From Paraburkholderia unamae (lineage in GTDB: Bacteria; Pseudomonadota; Gammaproteobacteria; Burkholderiales; Burkholderiaceae), in assembly GCF_003268775.1 (NCBI RefSeq), contig NZ_QLSU01000018.1:108291-172290 (forward strand): a DNA stretch of 64,000 nt, read 5' to 3'. The notes under the pieces were generated by a model, which was not told where the DNA came from, did not search any database, and worked only from the letters and a program-made list of their open reading frames with translations. This document shows positions 57,238-64,000 of this stretch, in pieces. Position numbers and translations under genes: made by a program. The stretch's first letter is position 1. Each line of letters opens with the position of its first letter.

Positions 57238-58566
57238 TTACGTGAAATCCACCGCAGCGGCGGAGCGCTCCACCCTTGCGCGCGACGACGCATGCAAGCC
57301 CAGATTCGCGAGCAGCGCCACCAGCGCCGAGCCGATCACATACCACGCGGGCGCGGCGGGCGACCCGCTCATGCGCACGAAGGTCGCGCACAGGAGCGGC
57401 GCGAAGCCGCTGAACAGCACCACCGAAACGTTGTACGCGAGCGCAATGCCGCTAAAGCGCACCTGCACGGGAAACAGATCGGCGAGCACCGCGGCCCACG
57501 TCCCGCTTGCCAGCGAAAACACCAGCGCGGCGAGCACGAACAGCACGACCACGTTCACGCTGTGCGCGGCAAGCGCCGCATAGAACGGCCACGCAAGCGC
57601 GGCGAGCAGCACGCAGGAAAGGCGCAGCAGATAGCGGCGCGGCACGAAGTCGCCGGCCCAGGCCGCCGCCAGCAGACCCACGGAACTCACGAGCAAGTAC
57701 GCGTTCTGCGCGAGCGCGGCGTCGCGCGGCGCATAGTGCAGCGTTTCGATCAGATACGCGGGCATGTGCCCATAAAGCACGCCGTTGAAGCCCGCCATCA
57801 CCGCGACCGAAAGCGCGCCGCCCACTACCGCCCCGCGATGATGGCGCAGCGTTTCGCGAAACGGCTGCTTCACTACGGCGCCCTGCATCTCCTTGAACTC
57901 GGGCGACTCGTCGAGATTGCGGCGCAGCAGGTATGAAACGATTCCGCACGCGCCGCCCACGAGAAACGCAATGCGCCAGCCGTAGTTCGCGGCATTGGCC
58001 GGCGACAGTGCGGACTGCACCACGAGGTTCACGATGGTCGCGAGCATCACGCCCGTATTGACCGCGCAGACGATCACGCCAGCCGCAAGCCCCGCGCGGC
58101 GCGGCGCCGCTTCCACCGCATAGGTGATCGCGCCCGGCATCTCGCCGCCCACGCAAAAGCCCTGCAATACGCGCAAGCCGATGAGCAGGAGCGGTGCGGC
58201 CACGCCCCATTGCGAGTAGTCGGGCAACAAGCCGATGCAGATGGTGGCGAGCGTGACGACCACGATCGAGCCCACGAACACAGGTCGCCGCCCCATGCGA
58301 TCGCCCAGGCTGCTGAGCACGATGCCGCCGAGCGGGCGGATGATATAGCCGATGGCGAGCACCGAAAAAGTGAGCAGCATGCTCACGAGCGGGTCGCTGG
58401 CCGGAAAGAAGCGCGCGGCGATCGAGTGGGCGAAAAACCCGTAGATCACGAAGTCATAGAATTCGAGCGAGCCGCCCAAGCTCGCGATCAGGATCATGCG
58501 CCACTGGGCGCGGGTCAGGCCGGGCGCGGCGGTGATTGCCGCCGGGCGCGAAGGTGTCGTCTCCAT
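57238..58566 (-). CDS. MFS transporter, MHS family
   Basis: A 442-residue 12-helix carrier of the metabolite:H+ symporter family: SLGGSLEFYDFVIYGFFAHSI in helix 1, DRMGRRPVFVG between helices 2 and 3, RVLQGFCVGGEMPGA in helix 4. It is a paralogue of the carrier at 28324-29679. GGAGAG precedes the ATG. Last gene of the leftward aromatic cluster, behind a hydroxylase and a FAH-family hydrolase, so it probably imports the aromatic acid they degrade. A strong hairpin lies between it and the hydroxylase gene. Confidence 0.92.
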   Translation of the reverse strand: METTPSRPAAITAAPGLTRAQWRMILIASLGGSLEFYDFVIYGFFAHSIAARFFPASDPLVSMLLTFSVLAIGYIIRPLGGIVLSSLGDRMGRRPVFVGSIVVVTLATICIGLLPDYSQWGVAAPLLLIGLRVLQGFCVGGEMPGAITYAVEAAPRRAGLAAGVIVCAVNTGVMLATIVNLVVQSALSPANAANYGWRIAFLVGGACGIVSYLLRRNLDESPEFKEMQGAVVKQPFRETLRHHRGAVVGGALSVAVMAGFNGVLYGHMPAYLIETLHYAPRDAALAQNAYLLVSSVGLLAAAWAGDFVPRRYLLRLSCVLLAALAWPFYAALAAHSVNVVVLFVLAALVFSLASGTWAAVLADLFPVQVRFSGIALAYNVSVVLFSGFAPLLCATFVRMSGSPAAPAWYVIGSALVALLANLGLHASSRARVERSAAAVDFT

Positions 58567-58641
58567 TTGCTCTCCTTGGATGTTGGGTGCGGCGCGCGTG
58601 GTGTTTTGCCTGCGGATCTGCGTCCTGCGCCTGCTTCATGC

Positions 58642-58679
58642 CCCGGCGGGCGCTCGTTGTTTGGCGAGCGCCCGCCGGG
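58642..58679 (-). terminator. Intra-cluster hairpin with 15-bp arms
   Basis: Perfect 15-bp GC-rich arms around an eight-base loop (58657-58664), in the 148-base gap after the hydroxylase gene and before the carrier gene, which point the same way. No T-run. It could attenuate transcription into the transporter gene or protect the upstream mRNA. Confidence 0.6.
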
Positions 58680-58714
58680 ATTCGGGTCAACGGTCAAGCT
58701 TCTTGCATCGAGGT

Positions 58715-60268
58715 TCAGGCCGCCACGGCCTCGCGTCGCTCCCCCGCGCGAGCGACGCCCGCACGTACGAGCAACGCATCCAGATCGTCGGCGTCGTGCG
58801 CCACGCCGCCAACGTAACGATCGGGCCGCAGCAACACGGCGCGCGCGCCCGCTTGTGCCAGCCAGTCGCGCAGCGCATCGCTCGTTGCGGGCACGATCGC
58901 CACGCGCTCGCGCTCGTCCTGCGTGAGCGCGTCTTGTGCGCGGCGCGCCAGCATGTCGTCGGCGACCAGCGCGAAGCGATAGCCCACCGCGTCGTCGAAG
59001 CGCGCGCCGTCTTCGAATACGGGCTGCGGTCCCACCTGGCCACCCGTCACGCCCGCATGCCAGCCCGGACCGAGCCGCGGTTGCGGTGTGCGGAACTCGC
59101 GGATCGCCGCGGTCATCTCGCGATCGCGTGCGGCAACGGCGTCGCTATCGCGCGCCTGGATCACGCCGCCCAGTTGCACCGCCGTTTCGATGAACGTGCG
59201 CACATGCGGTTCGCGCTCGCTCTCGTAGGTGTCGAGCAGCGTGTCGGGCAGCGCGCCGTCGATCACGTCGGCGAGCTTCCATGCGAGATTCGAAGCGTCG
59301 CGTATGCCCGCCGCCATGCCCTGCCCCATGAACGGCGGCGTCTGATGCGCGGCGTCGCCCGCGATGAGCAGCCGGCCGCGCCGCCAGCCCTGCGCGATCA
59401 CCGAATGGAACGTGTAGATCGCGGAGCGTTCCAGGTGCGCATCCTGCGGCGTGATCCAGCGCGAGAGGCGCTCCCAGATCCACTCGGCCGTGCCGATGCG
59501 GCGCTCGTCGTCGCCCGGCATCACCATGATTTCCCAGCGGCGGCGATTGTGCGGCCCGCGCGTGTAGGTGGTCGGTCGCGCCGGGTCGCAATACTGAATG
59601 GAATAGTCGCCGAGGTCGGGCCGCTCGCGCTCCAGCAGCACGTCCACCACGACCCAGCGTTCATGCGACTTCAGGTCGGCCAGTTCCGTGCCGATGAAGC
59701 GGCGCACCATCGAGCGCGCGCCATCGCAGCCCACCACATAGCGCGCCGTGGTGTGAGCGAGACGCCCGCGCCCCGTATCTTCGTAACGGATGCGCACATG
59801 GTCGTCGCGTTCGTCGATGGCGAAGACTTCGTGGCGCAGGCGCACGTCCGCGCCGCCGCGTGCCAATAGTTGTGCGCGCAACGCTCGCTCCAGATCCGGC
59901 TGGTGAAACTTGTAGCTCGCGCACCAGCCCTGCGGACCGATGCCGCCGGGGCGGCTCCAGTCGATCATCAGTTCGCCGCGCGCGTTCACGAACTTCATGC
60001 CCGGCCCGACGAAGAGGTCGGGCAGCAGCGTTTGCGCAATGCCCACCGCCTGGAACACGCGCATGCATTCGCCGTCGAAATGCACGGCGCGAGGAAGCTG
60101 GAACACGTCCTTGTCGCGCTCGAACACCACCACCTTCAGGCCGCGCAGCGTGAGCAGATTGGCAAGCGTCGCGCCGGTGGGCCCGAAGCCCACGATCGCG
60201 ACGTCATATTCGGGCGCCTGGCTGTCCTGCCTTGTCTGGCATACCGAATTGTTTACGATATCCTTCAT
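58715..60268 (-). CDS. FAD-dependent aromatic hydroxylase (MhpA/PheA-like)
   Basis: A 517-residue flavoprotein monooxygenase of the class A aromatic hydroxylases. FAD-binding motifs: VAIVGFGPTGATLANLLTLRGLKVVVFERD (about residues 23-52), VVGCDGARSMVRRF (DG motif), and LLIAGDAAHQTPPFMGQGMAAGIRDASNLAWKL (GD motif). It resembles 3-(3-hydroxyphenyl)propionate hydroxylases, which use NADH and oxygen to form a catechol. AGGTGA is upstream of the ATG at 60268. Downstream neighbour is an MHS carrier; upstream neighbour is a FAH-family hydrolase 70 bases away. Confidence 0.92.
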   Translation of the reverse strand: MKDIVNNSVCQTRQDSQAPEYDVAIVGFGPTGATLANLLTLRGLKVVVFERDKDVFQLPRAVHFDGECMRVFQAVGIAQTLLPDLFVGPGMKFVNARGELMIDWSRPGGIGPQGWCASYKFHQPDLERALRAQLLARGGADVRLRHEVFAIDERDDHVRIRYEDTGRGRLAHTTARYVVGCDGARSMVRRFIGTELADLKSHERWVVVDVLLERERPDLGDYSIQYCDPARPTTYTRGPHNRRRWEIMVMPGDDERRIGTAEWIWERLSRWITPQDAHLERSAIYTFHSVIAQGWRRGRLLIAGDAAHQTPPFMGQGMAAGIRDASNLAWKLADVIDGALPDTLLDTYESEREPHVRTFIETAVQLGGVIQARDSDAVAARDREMTAAIREFRTPQPRLGPGWHAGVTGGQVGPQPVFEDGARFDDAVGYRFALVADDMLARRAQDALTQDERERVAIVPATSDALRDWLAQAGARAVLLRPDRYVGGVAHDADDLDALLVRAGVARAGERREAVAA

Positions 60269-60338
60269 CCCGTTCACCTGGTTCAGGGTTGACTGCGCCG
60301 CACGCTGCCTGCGCGCGGCGCGCCCGGACTGACGCTTC

Positions 60339-61190
60339 TTACGCTTCGTCCGCAACCGGATTCGTCAGCGTGCCGATGCGATCCACCTCCACTTCCACCA
60401 CGTCGCCGTGCTTCATGAAGAGCGGCGGATTGCGCTTCGCGCCCACGCCGCCCGGCGTGCCGGTCACGATCACGTCGCCGGGGAACAGCGGCGTGAACGT
60501 GGAGAGATAGGCAATCTGCTTCGCGATGCCGTGAATCAGCATCTCCGTGGTCGCGCGCTGCACTTCCTGGCCGTTCAGGCGCGTGACGAGCGTCATCAGC
60601 GCGTTCGGTTCGATCTCGTCGCTCGTGACCATCCACGGGCCGAACGCGCCGGTGCGAAAGAAGTTCTTGCCGGGGCCCCATTGGCCCGTATGACGCTGCC
60701 AGTCGCGAATCGAGCCGTCGTTGTAGCAGCTATAGCCGGCGATATGCCGCCACGCGTCGGCCTCGGCAATGCGGCGGCCGCCTTCGCCGATGATCACCGC
60801 GATCTCGCCCTCGTAATCGAACTGCGTCGACTCACGCGGACGCAGCATCGGCTGGCCCGCGCCTACCTGCGAAGCGGGCAGGCGCATGAAGATCACGGGC
60901 TGCTCGGTGGTTTCGCGGTTGGTCTCCTTCACGTGCTCCGCGTAATTCAGGCCCACGCAGAAAATCTGCTGCGGATTCGCAATGACCGGTTCGAGCGTGA
61001 CTTCGGCGAGCGGGTAATCGCCCTTGCCTTCGCTTGCGGCGCGCTGCGCTTCGGCATACGCACCGGCGGCGATCAGCGCCTTGAGGTCCGCGAAGCGGCC
61101 ACCCAGGCGCTTCTTGAGATCGAATACCGCGCCGTCGCGCACGACGCCGAACGACGAACCTTCATGGGTGGAAAAGCTGGCGAGTTTCAT
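60339..61190 (-). CDS. Fumarylacetoacetate hydrolase-family enzyme
   Basis: A 283-residue FAH-family protein. The metal-binding acidic residues are seen in FDYEGEIAVIIG and the later GSIRDWQ block, with FCVGLNYAEHVKETNR and DVIVTGTPGGVGAKRNPP as family marks. These enzymes hydrolyse or isomerise the 2-oxo/acylpyruvate products of ring cleavage. First gene of the leftward transcript; divergent from the VOC dioxygenase, so cleavage and hydrolysis are controlled from one intergenic region. CGGAG precedes the ATG. Confidence 0.9.
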   Translation of the reverse strand: MKLASFSTHEGSSFGVVRDGAVFDLKKRLGGRFADLKALIAAGAYAEAQRAASEGKGDYPLAEVTLEPVIANPQQIFCVGLNYAEHVKETNRETTEQPVIFMRLPASQVGAGQPMLRPRESTQFDYEGEIAVIIGEGGRRIAEADAWRHIAGYSCYNDGSIRDWQRHTGQWGPGKNFFRTGAFGPWMVTSDEIEPNALMTLVTRLNGQEVQRATTEMLIHGIAKQIAYLSTFTPLFPGDVIVTGTPGGVGAKRNPPLFMKHGDVVEVEVDRIGTLTNPVADEA

Positions 61191-61256
61191 GATGCTCCGA
61201 TGATAAAGAGTGAATTTCCTTTGGAAGCGAGACGCGTATTTCTTGGTGCGTTTATC

Positions 61257-61271
61257 GTATTTTGAGAATAC
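61257..61271. promoter_or_regulatory. Inverted repeat GTATT-N5-AATAC in the divergent promoter
   Basis: A 15-base element with 5-bp arms in the 145-base gap between the FAH-family gene and the VOC dioxygenase gene. A GTATT half-site is repeated at 61236-61240. A possible binding site for the nearby IclR regulator (61947-62735). Confidence 0.4.
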
Positions 61272-61335
61272 ACTATGAAAAACGCGGCGCACAACTTGAT
61301 TTTTATCAGGGTTTATCACTACTACCGGAGACAAC

Positions 61336-61932
61336 ATGACTCTGCCGAACACCGAACTGGCCACGAAGCGAACCGGCCTCACGCTCAGCCACATGGGCTT
61401 CTTCGTGAGCGACATGGCGAAGGTCGAAGACTTCTATACGCGGGTGCTCGAATTCACGGTGACCGATCGCGGCACGCTGCCCACGCCGCGCGGCCCGGTG
61501 AGCCTCGTATTCATGAGCCGCGACCCGCGGGTCCATCATCAGATCGTGCTGGCGAGCGGGCGGCCCGAGCAATTGCCGTTCAATCCGATCAACCAGATTT
61601 CATTCGAAGCGGACAGCCTCGACACGCTCAAGCGCTTTCACCAGCGCTTCGTGGAGGAGGAAATGGAGGAGATCACGCCGGTCACGCACGGCAACGCGAT
61701 TTCGATTTACGCGCGCGACCCGGAAGGCAACCGGCTGGAGATTTTCATCGACACGCCGTGGTACGTGGATCAGCCGATGCGTGTGAGCGTGGATTTCGCG
61801 CTGCCCGACGACGCCTTGCTCGCCGAAGTCGAACGCCATGCGAGCACACTGCCGGGTTTCCGGCCGCGCGAGGAGTGGGAGCAGGAGATGGCGGCGCGCA
61901 TGGGTATCACCGGTATCGCCAGCGCTGTTTGA
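61336..61932 (+). CDS. One-domain VOC-family extradiol dioxygenase
   Basis: A 198-residue vicinal-oxygen-chelate protein. The likely metal ligands are H19 (LSHMGFFVSD), H67 or H68 (VHHQIVL) and E135 (NRLEIFID), the classical 2-His-1-carboxylate facial triad. The PINQISFEADSLD strand pattern and size fit small type I extradiol dioxygenases. It probably opens the ring of the catechol made by the divergent FAD hydroxylase. CGGAG precedes the ATG. Its end is 14 bases from the convergent IclR gene. Confidence 0.85.
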   Translation: MTLPNTELATKRTGLTLSHMGFFVSDMAKVEDFYTRVLEFTVTDRGTLPTPRGPVSLVFMSRDPRVHHQIVLASGRPEQLPFNPINQISFEADSLDTLKRFHQRFVEEEMEEITPVTHGNAISIYARDPEGNRLEIFIDTPWYVDQPMRVSVDFALPDDALLAEVERHASTLPGFRPREEWEQEMAARMGITGIASAV

Positions 61933-61946
61933 CCCCCTGGGCGGAG

Positions 61947-62735
61947 TCAGGCTTCGATCAGCACCCGCACGCGCGACGAGATGCGCGCGGCGGCTTCCTT
62001 CACCGCCTCGACTACGCGTTCGAGGTTGAAGAACGCGAGGCGATGCTCGGGCACGACGAGCGCGAGCGAAGCCACGGCTTCGCCCGATGCGTCGGTGAAA
62101 AGCGGCGACGCCACGGCGGACATGCCCGCTTCCAGTTCGCCCTTCGAGAGATAAAAGCCCGCGCGGCGAATCTTCAGCAGGCTCGCGCGAAACTCTTCGA
62201 GCGACGCGCCGAGCCCGCTTGCGGCGATGTCCTCGGGATACTGCTCGAACAACGCGGCCAGCTTGGCCTTGGGAAAGGTCGAGAGAATCGCCTTGGGCGC
62301 GGCGCCGAGAAAGAGCGGGCGCGGACGGCCGCGCCCATAGCGCAGGTCGAACGCCGCGTCGTGCGTTTCGCGGTGCGTGTCGACGAGTTCGTTGCCGTAC
62401 CAGCGCGACATGACGGCATCGAAGCCCGAATGCTCGACGAGTTCGCGCATGATCGGCTGCCCGGCCTTGAGCAGCGGATCGGAAATGCGCAGATGGTAGT
62501 CGAGCGTGATAATGCGCGGGCCAAGACCATATTCGCCGCCGACGAAACGCAGCAGCATGCCGGTATCGACCAGCTCGCGCAGATAGCGGTACGCGGTCGG
62601 CACCGAGCATGCGAGTTCGGCGGCCACCTGCTCGGCGGAAAGAAAAGGCCGCTCCTCCGAAAAGAGTTCGAGGATGGACAGCAGTTTCGCAATGCTCGAC
62701 AAAGGCCGGTCTCCGGTCACACCTGGGGTGGCCAA
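61947..62735 (-). CDS. IclR-family regulator of the aromatic cluster
   Basis: A protein of up to 262 residues: winged helix SIAKLLSILELFSEERPFLSAEQVAAELACSVPTAYRYLRELVDTGML and an IclR effector domain (MRELVEHSGFDAVMSRWYGNELV, ASPLFTDASGEAVASLALVVPEH). The annotated start at 62735 is TTG; GTG at 62720 is an alternative. No ATG is available in the N-terminal part. It sits convergent to the VOC gene and is the only regulator in this cluster. Confidence 0.88.
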   Translation of the reverse strand: MATPGVTGDRPLSSIAKLLSILELFSEERPFLSAEQVAAELACSVPTAYRYLRELVDTGMLLRFVGGEYGLGPRIITLDYHLRISDPLLKAGQPIMRELVEHSGFDAVMSRWYGNELVDTHRETHDAAFDLRYGRGRPRPLFLGAAPKAILSTFPKAKLAALFEQYPEDIAASGLGASLEEFRASLLKIRRAGFYLSKGELEAGMSAVASPLFTDASGEAVASLALVVPEHRLAFFNLERVVEAVKEAAARISSRVRVLIEA

Positions 62736-62795
62736 TTATAGCGGCACGGCCTCGCAAGTCCCGCCCGGCCTCGCGGCGCGCCGCCAGAAAGCGGA

Positions 62796-62844
62796 ACCGC
62801 CGGATGGACGCAAACGCACTGTGCGTTTGCATCCATCCGGCGGT
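62796..62844. terminator. Long 24-bp-arm hairpin downstream of phaB
   Basis: Two 24-base arms with a single mismatch (a possible G-T pair) and a one-base centre at 62820 form a 49-base near-perfect inverted repeat. It lies between the phaB stop (62920) and the IclR start (62735), both on the minus strand. It may end the pha transcript or be bound as a cruciform; the length is unusual for a simple terminator. Confidence 0.6.
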
Positions 62845-62919
62845 GGGTGTCGGGCGTTCACACCGCCGCAGCCCGTAGCAGGTCGCGTGACCTCGCGGGC
62901 GGGCGGCGTGCGAGCGGCA

Positions 62920-63663
62920 TCACTGCATATGCTGCCCGCCGTTGATGGGAATGTTCGCGCCCGTCACGAAGCCCGCTTCGTCCGAGCACAGAAACAGCAC
63001 GAGCGCGGCGACTTCGCCGGGGTTGCCGAGGCGGCCCATCGGAATCTGCGGCAGGATCTTCGAGTCGAGAATGTCCTGCGGAATGGCGGTCACCATTTTC
63101 GTGGCGAGATAGCCCGGCGAGATCGTGTTCACGGTCACGCCCTTGCGCGCCACTTCGAGCGCGAGCGATTTCGTGAAGCCATGCATGCCGGCCTTCGCCG
63201 CCGCATAGTTGGTCTGACCAATCGAGCCCTTCGAGCCGTTCACCGACGAAATGTTGATGATGCGGCCCCAGGCGCGCTCCACCATGCTGTCGCACAGCGG
63301 CTTCGAGATATTGAAAATCGAGTCGAGATTCGTGCGCAGCACGGCGTCCCAGTTCACCTTGTCGAGCTTGCGGAACGTCATGTCGCGCGTGATGCCCGCA
63401 TTGTTCACGAGAATGTCGACCGGGCCGATCTCGCTGCTGATCTTCGCCGCGCCGCGCTGGCATGACTCGTAATCCGCCACGTCCATGCCATAGGCGTGAA
63501 ACTCGCGGTCTGTCTCCTTCATGCGGGCGAGCCAGTCCGTGGCACCAGCGTTGTCAGGCGAGTGCGTCACAACGACGCGATAGCCTGCATCATGAAGCTT
63601 GACGCTGATGGCCTCGCCAAGGCCGCCCATTCCACCTGTTACCAATGCAATACGATTAGTCAT
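62920..63663 (-). CDS. phaB: Acetoacetyl-CoA reductase
   Basis: A 247-residue SDR identical in layout to PhaB: NADPH-binding start (IALVTGGMGGLGEAIS), NNAGITRD, catalytic Ser in IINISSVNGSKG and intact YxxxK (TNYAAAKAGMHGFTKSLALE). It reduces acetoacetyl-CoA to (R)-3-hydroxybutyryl-CoA for polyhydroxybutyrate storage. It is preceded by the thiolase gene phaA, whose stop is 238 bases upstream, the order known from Burkholderia and Cupriavidus. Confidence 0.95.
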   Translation of the reverse strand: MTNRIALVTGGMGGLGEAISVKLHDAGYRVVVTHSPDNAGATDWLARMKETDREFHAYGMDVADYESCQRGAAKISSEIGPVDILVNNAGITRDMTFRKLDKVNWDAVLRTNLDSIFNISKPLCDSMVERAWGRIINISSVNGSKGSIGQTNYAAAKAGMHGFTKSLALEVARKGVTVNTISPGYLATKMVTAIPQDILDSKILPQIPMGRLGNPGEVAALVLFLCSDEAGFVTGANIPINGGQHMQ

Positions 63664-63901
63664 CCTGTATATCCGCGAGAGTTTGCGTCAATAAAGCGTG
63701 GTCTTACTTGAGTAAGCGCCACATACGTCGTCGCCCTGCTTCACCTTTCCACCCCAGGTGAAGACAAGGCAGAGACCGCGCGGCTTCTAGTCAGCTTCTA
63801 ATATTGCGCGTGCTTGCTGCCACGGCTCGCCGGCGCTTGCGCGCGCGGCGAACCGCTTCCTGCCCTGCTTGCTGCCTTGATGCCTTGAAATGCGAAACAA
63901 A

Positions 63902-64000
63902 TCAGGCGCGTTCGAGCGCGAGCGCCACGCCCATGCCGCCGCCGATGCACAGCGAGGCGAGGCCGCGCTTCGCGTCGCGGCGCTGCATTTCGTGCAGCAG
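63902..64000 (-). CDS. phaA: Acetyl-CoA acetyltransferase, C-terminal end (partial)
   Basis: Only the last 32 codons and the stop are inside the window. The peptide LLHEMQRRDAKRGLASLCIG and the following GGGMGVALALERA end match the thiolase C-terminus, including the active-site region CIGGGMG with its catalytic Cys. The enzyme condenses two acetyl-CoA into acetoacetyl-CoA. The gap to phaB (63664-63901) holds no gene; I see no clear terminator in it. Confidence 0.93.
   Translation of the reverse strand: MLHEMQRRDAKRGLASLCIGGGMGVALALERA

Overview
The window looks like chromosomal DNA of a Burkholderiales bacterium, most likely Burkholderia, Paraburkholderia or a close relative. This rests on high GC, two Burkholderia-type porins, many LysR/IclR/LacI/GntR regulators beside small catabolic operons, a HiPIP gene, a CtlX/ornithine cyclodeaminase module and a phaA-phaB pair at the right edge. 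I see no tRNA or rRNA genes, no CRISPR array, no insertion sequence and no prophage. Almost everything is accessory carbon and nitrogen metabolism, organised as regulator plus transporter plus enzymes.

Layout. 0-1.2 kb: the 3' end of a LacI-type regulator converging on a PIN-toxin/Phd-antitoxin pair. 1.2-10.9 kb: a beta-glucoside type sugar locus (ABC transporter, GH1 glycosidase, LacI regulator, porin) with matching LacI-type palindromes around GAAAGCGCTTTC. 10.9-17.8 kb: a BON-domain protein; a lyase of the isocitrate lyase/PEP mutase family divergent from a PrpR-like sigma-54 activator, with a recognisable -24/-12 promoter; a LysE exporter; and an Lrp / ornithine cyclodeaminase / CtlX arginine-citrulline module. 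17.9-28.2 kb: an SDR/AhpD-like/Zn-ADH operon with a LysR regulator, several small hypothetical genes, HiPIP, an oxidoreductase/SRPBCC pair with a LysR, and a FitAB-type toxin-antitoxin with near-canonical operator half-sites. 28.2-34 kb: an MHS transporter with an alpha/beta hydrolase, a LysR, a methionine-type aminotransferase and an orphan amino-acid-binding protein.

34-46 kb is a divergent locus. A GntR regulator with two winged-helix domains, an aldehyde dehydrogenase and an omega-aminotransferase read left; a cytoplasmic beta-lactamase-fold hydrolase, a complete dipeptide-type ABC importer (fused ATPase) and a porin read right. The enzyme set (amide hydrolase, omega-transaminase, semialdehyde dehydrogenase) has the same logic as nylon-oligomer or omega-amino-acid amide catabolism. 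I regard this as the best candidate for an undescribed system.

46-57 kb is an eight-gene leftward operon: acyl-CoA carboxylase beta and alpha, two class III CoA-transferases, an enoyl-CoA hydratase, an HMG-CoA lyase-like enzyme, an MFS carrier and a cysteine hydrolase. It is controlled by a divergent IclR protein with two near-identical 19-bp palindromes. It looks like a leucine-type lower pathway that starts from a free, already unsaturated branched acid. 57-63 kb is a small aromatic ring-cleavage cluster (MHS carrier, FAD hydroxylase, FAH-type hydrolase, one-domain VOC dioxygenase, IclR). The right edge carries phaB and the last codons of phaA. Gene starts, functions and operator assignments are from reading alone; no database search was run.
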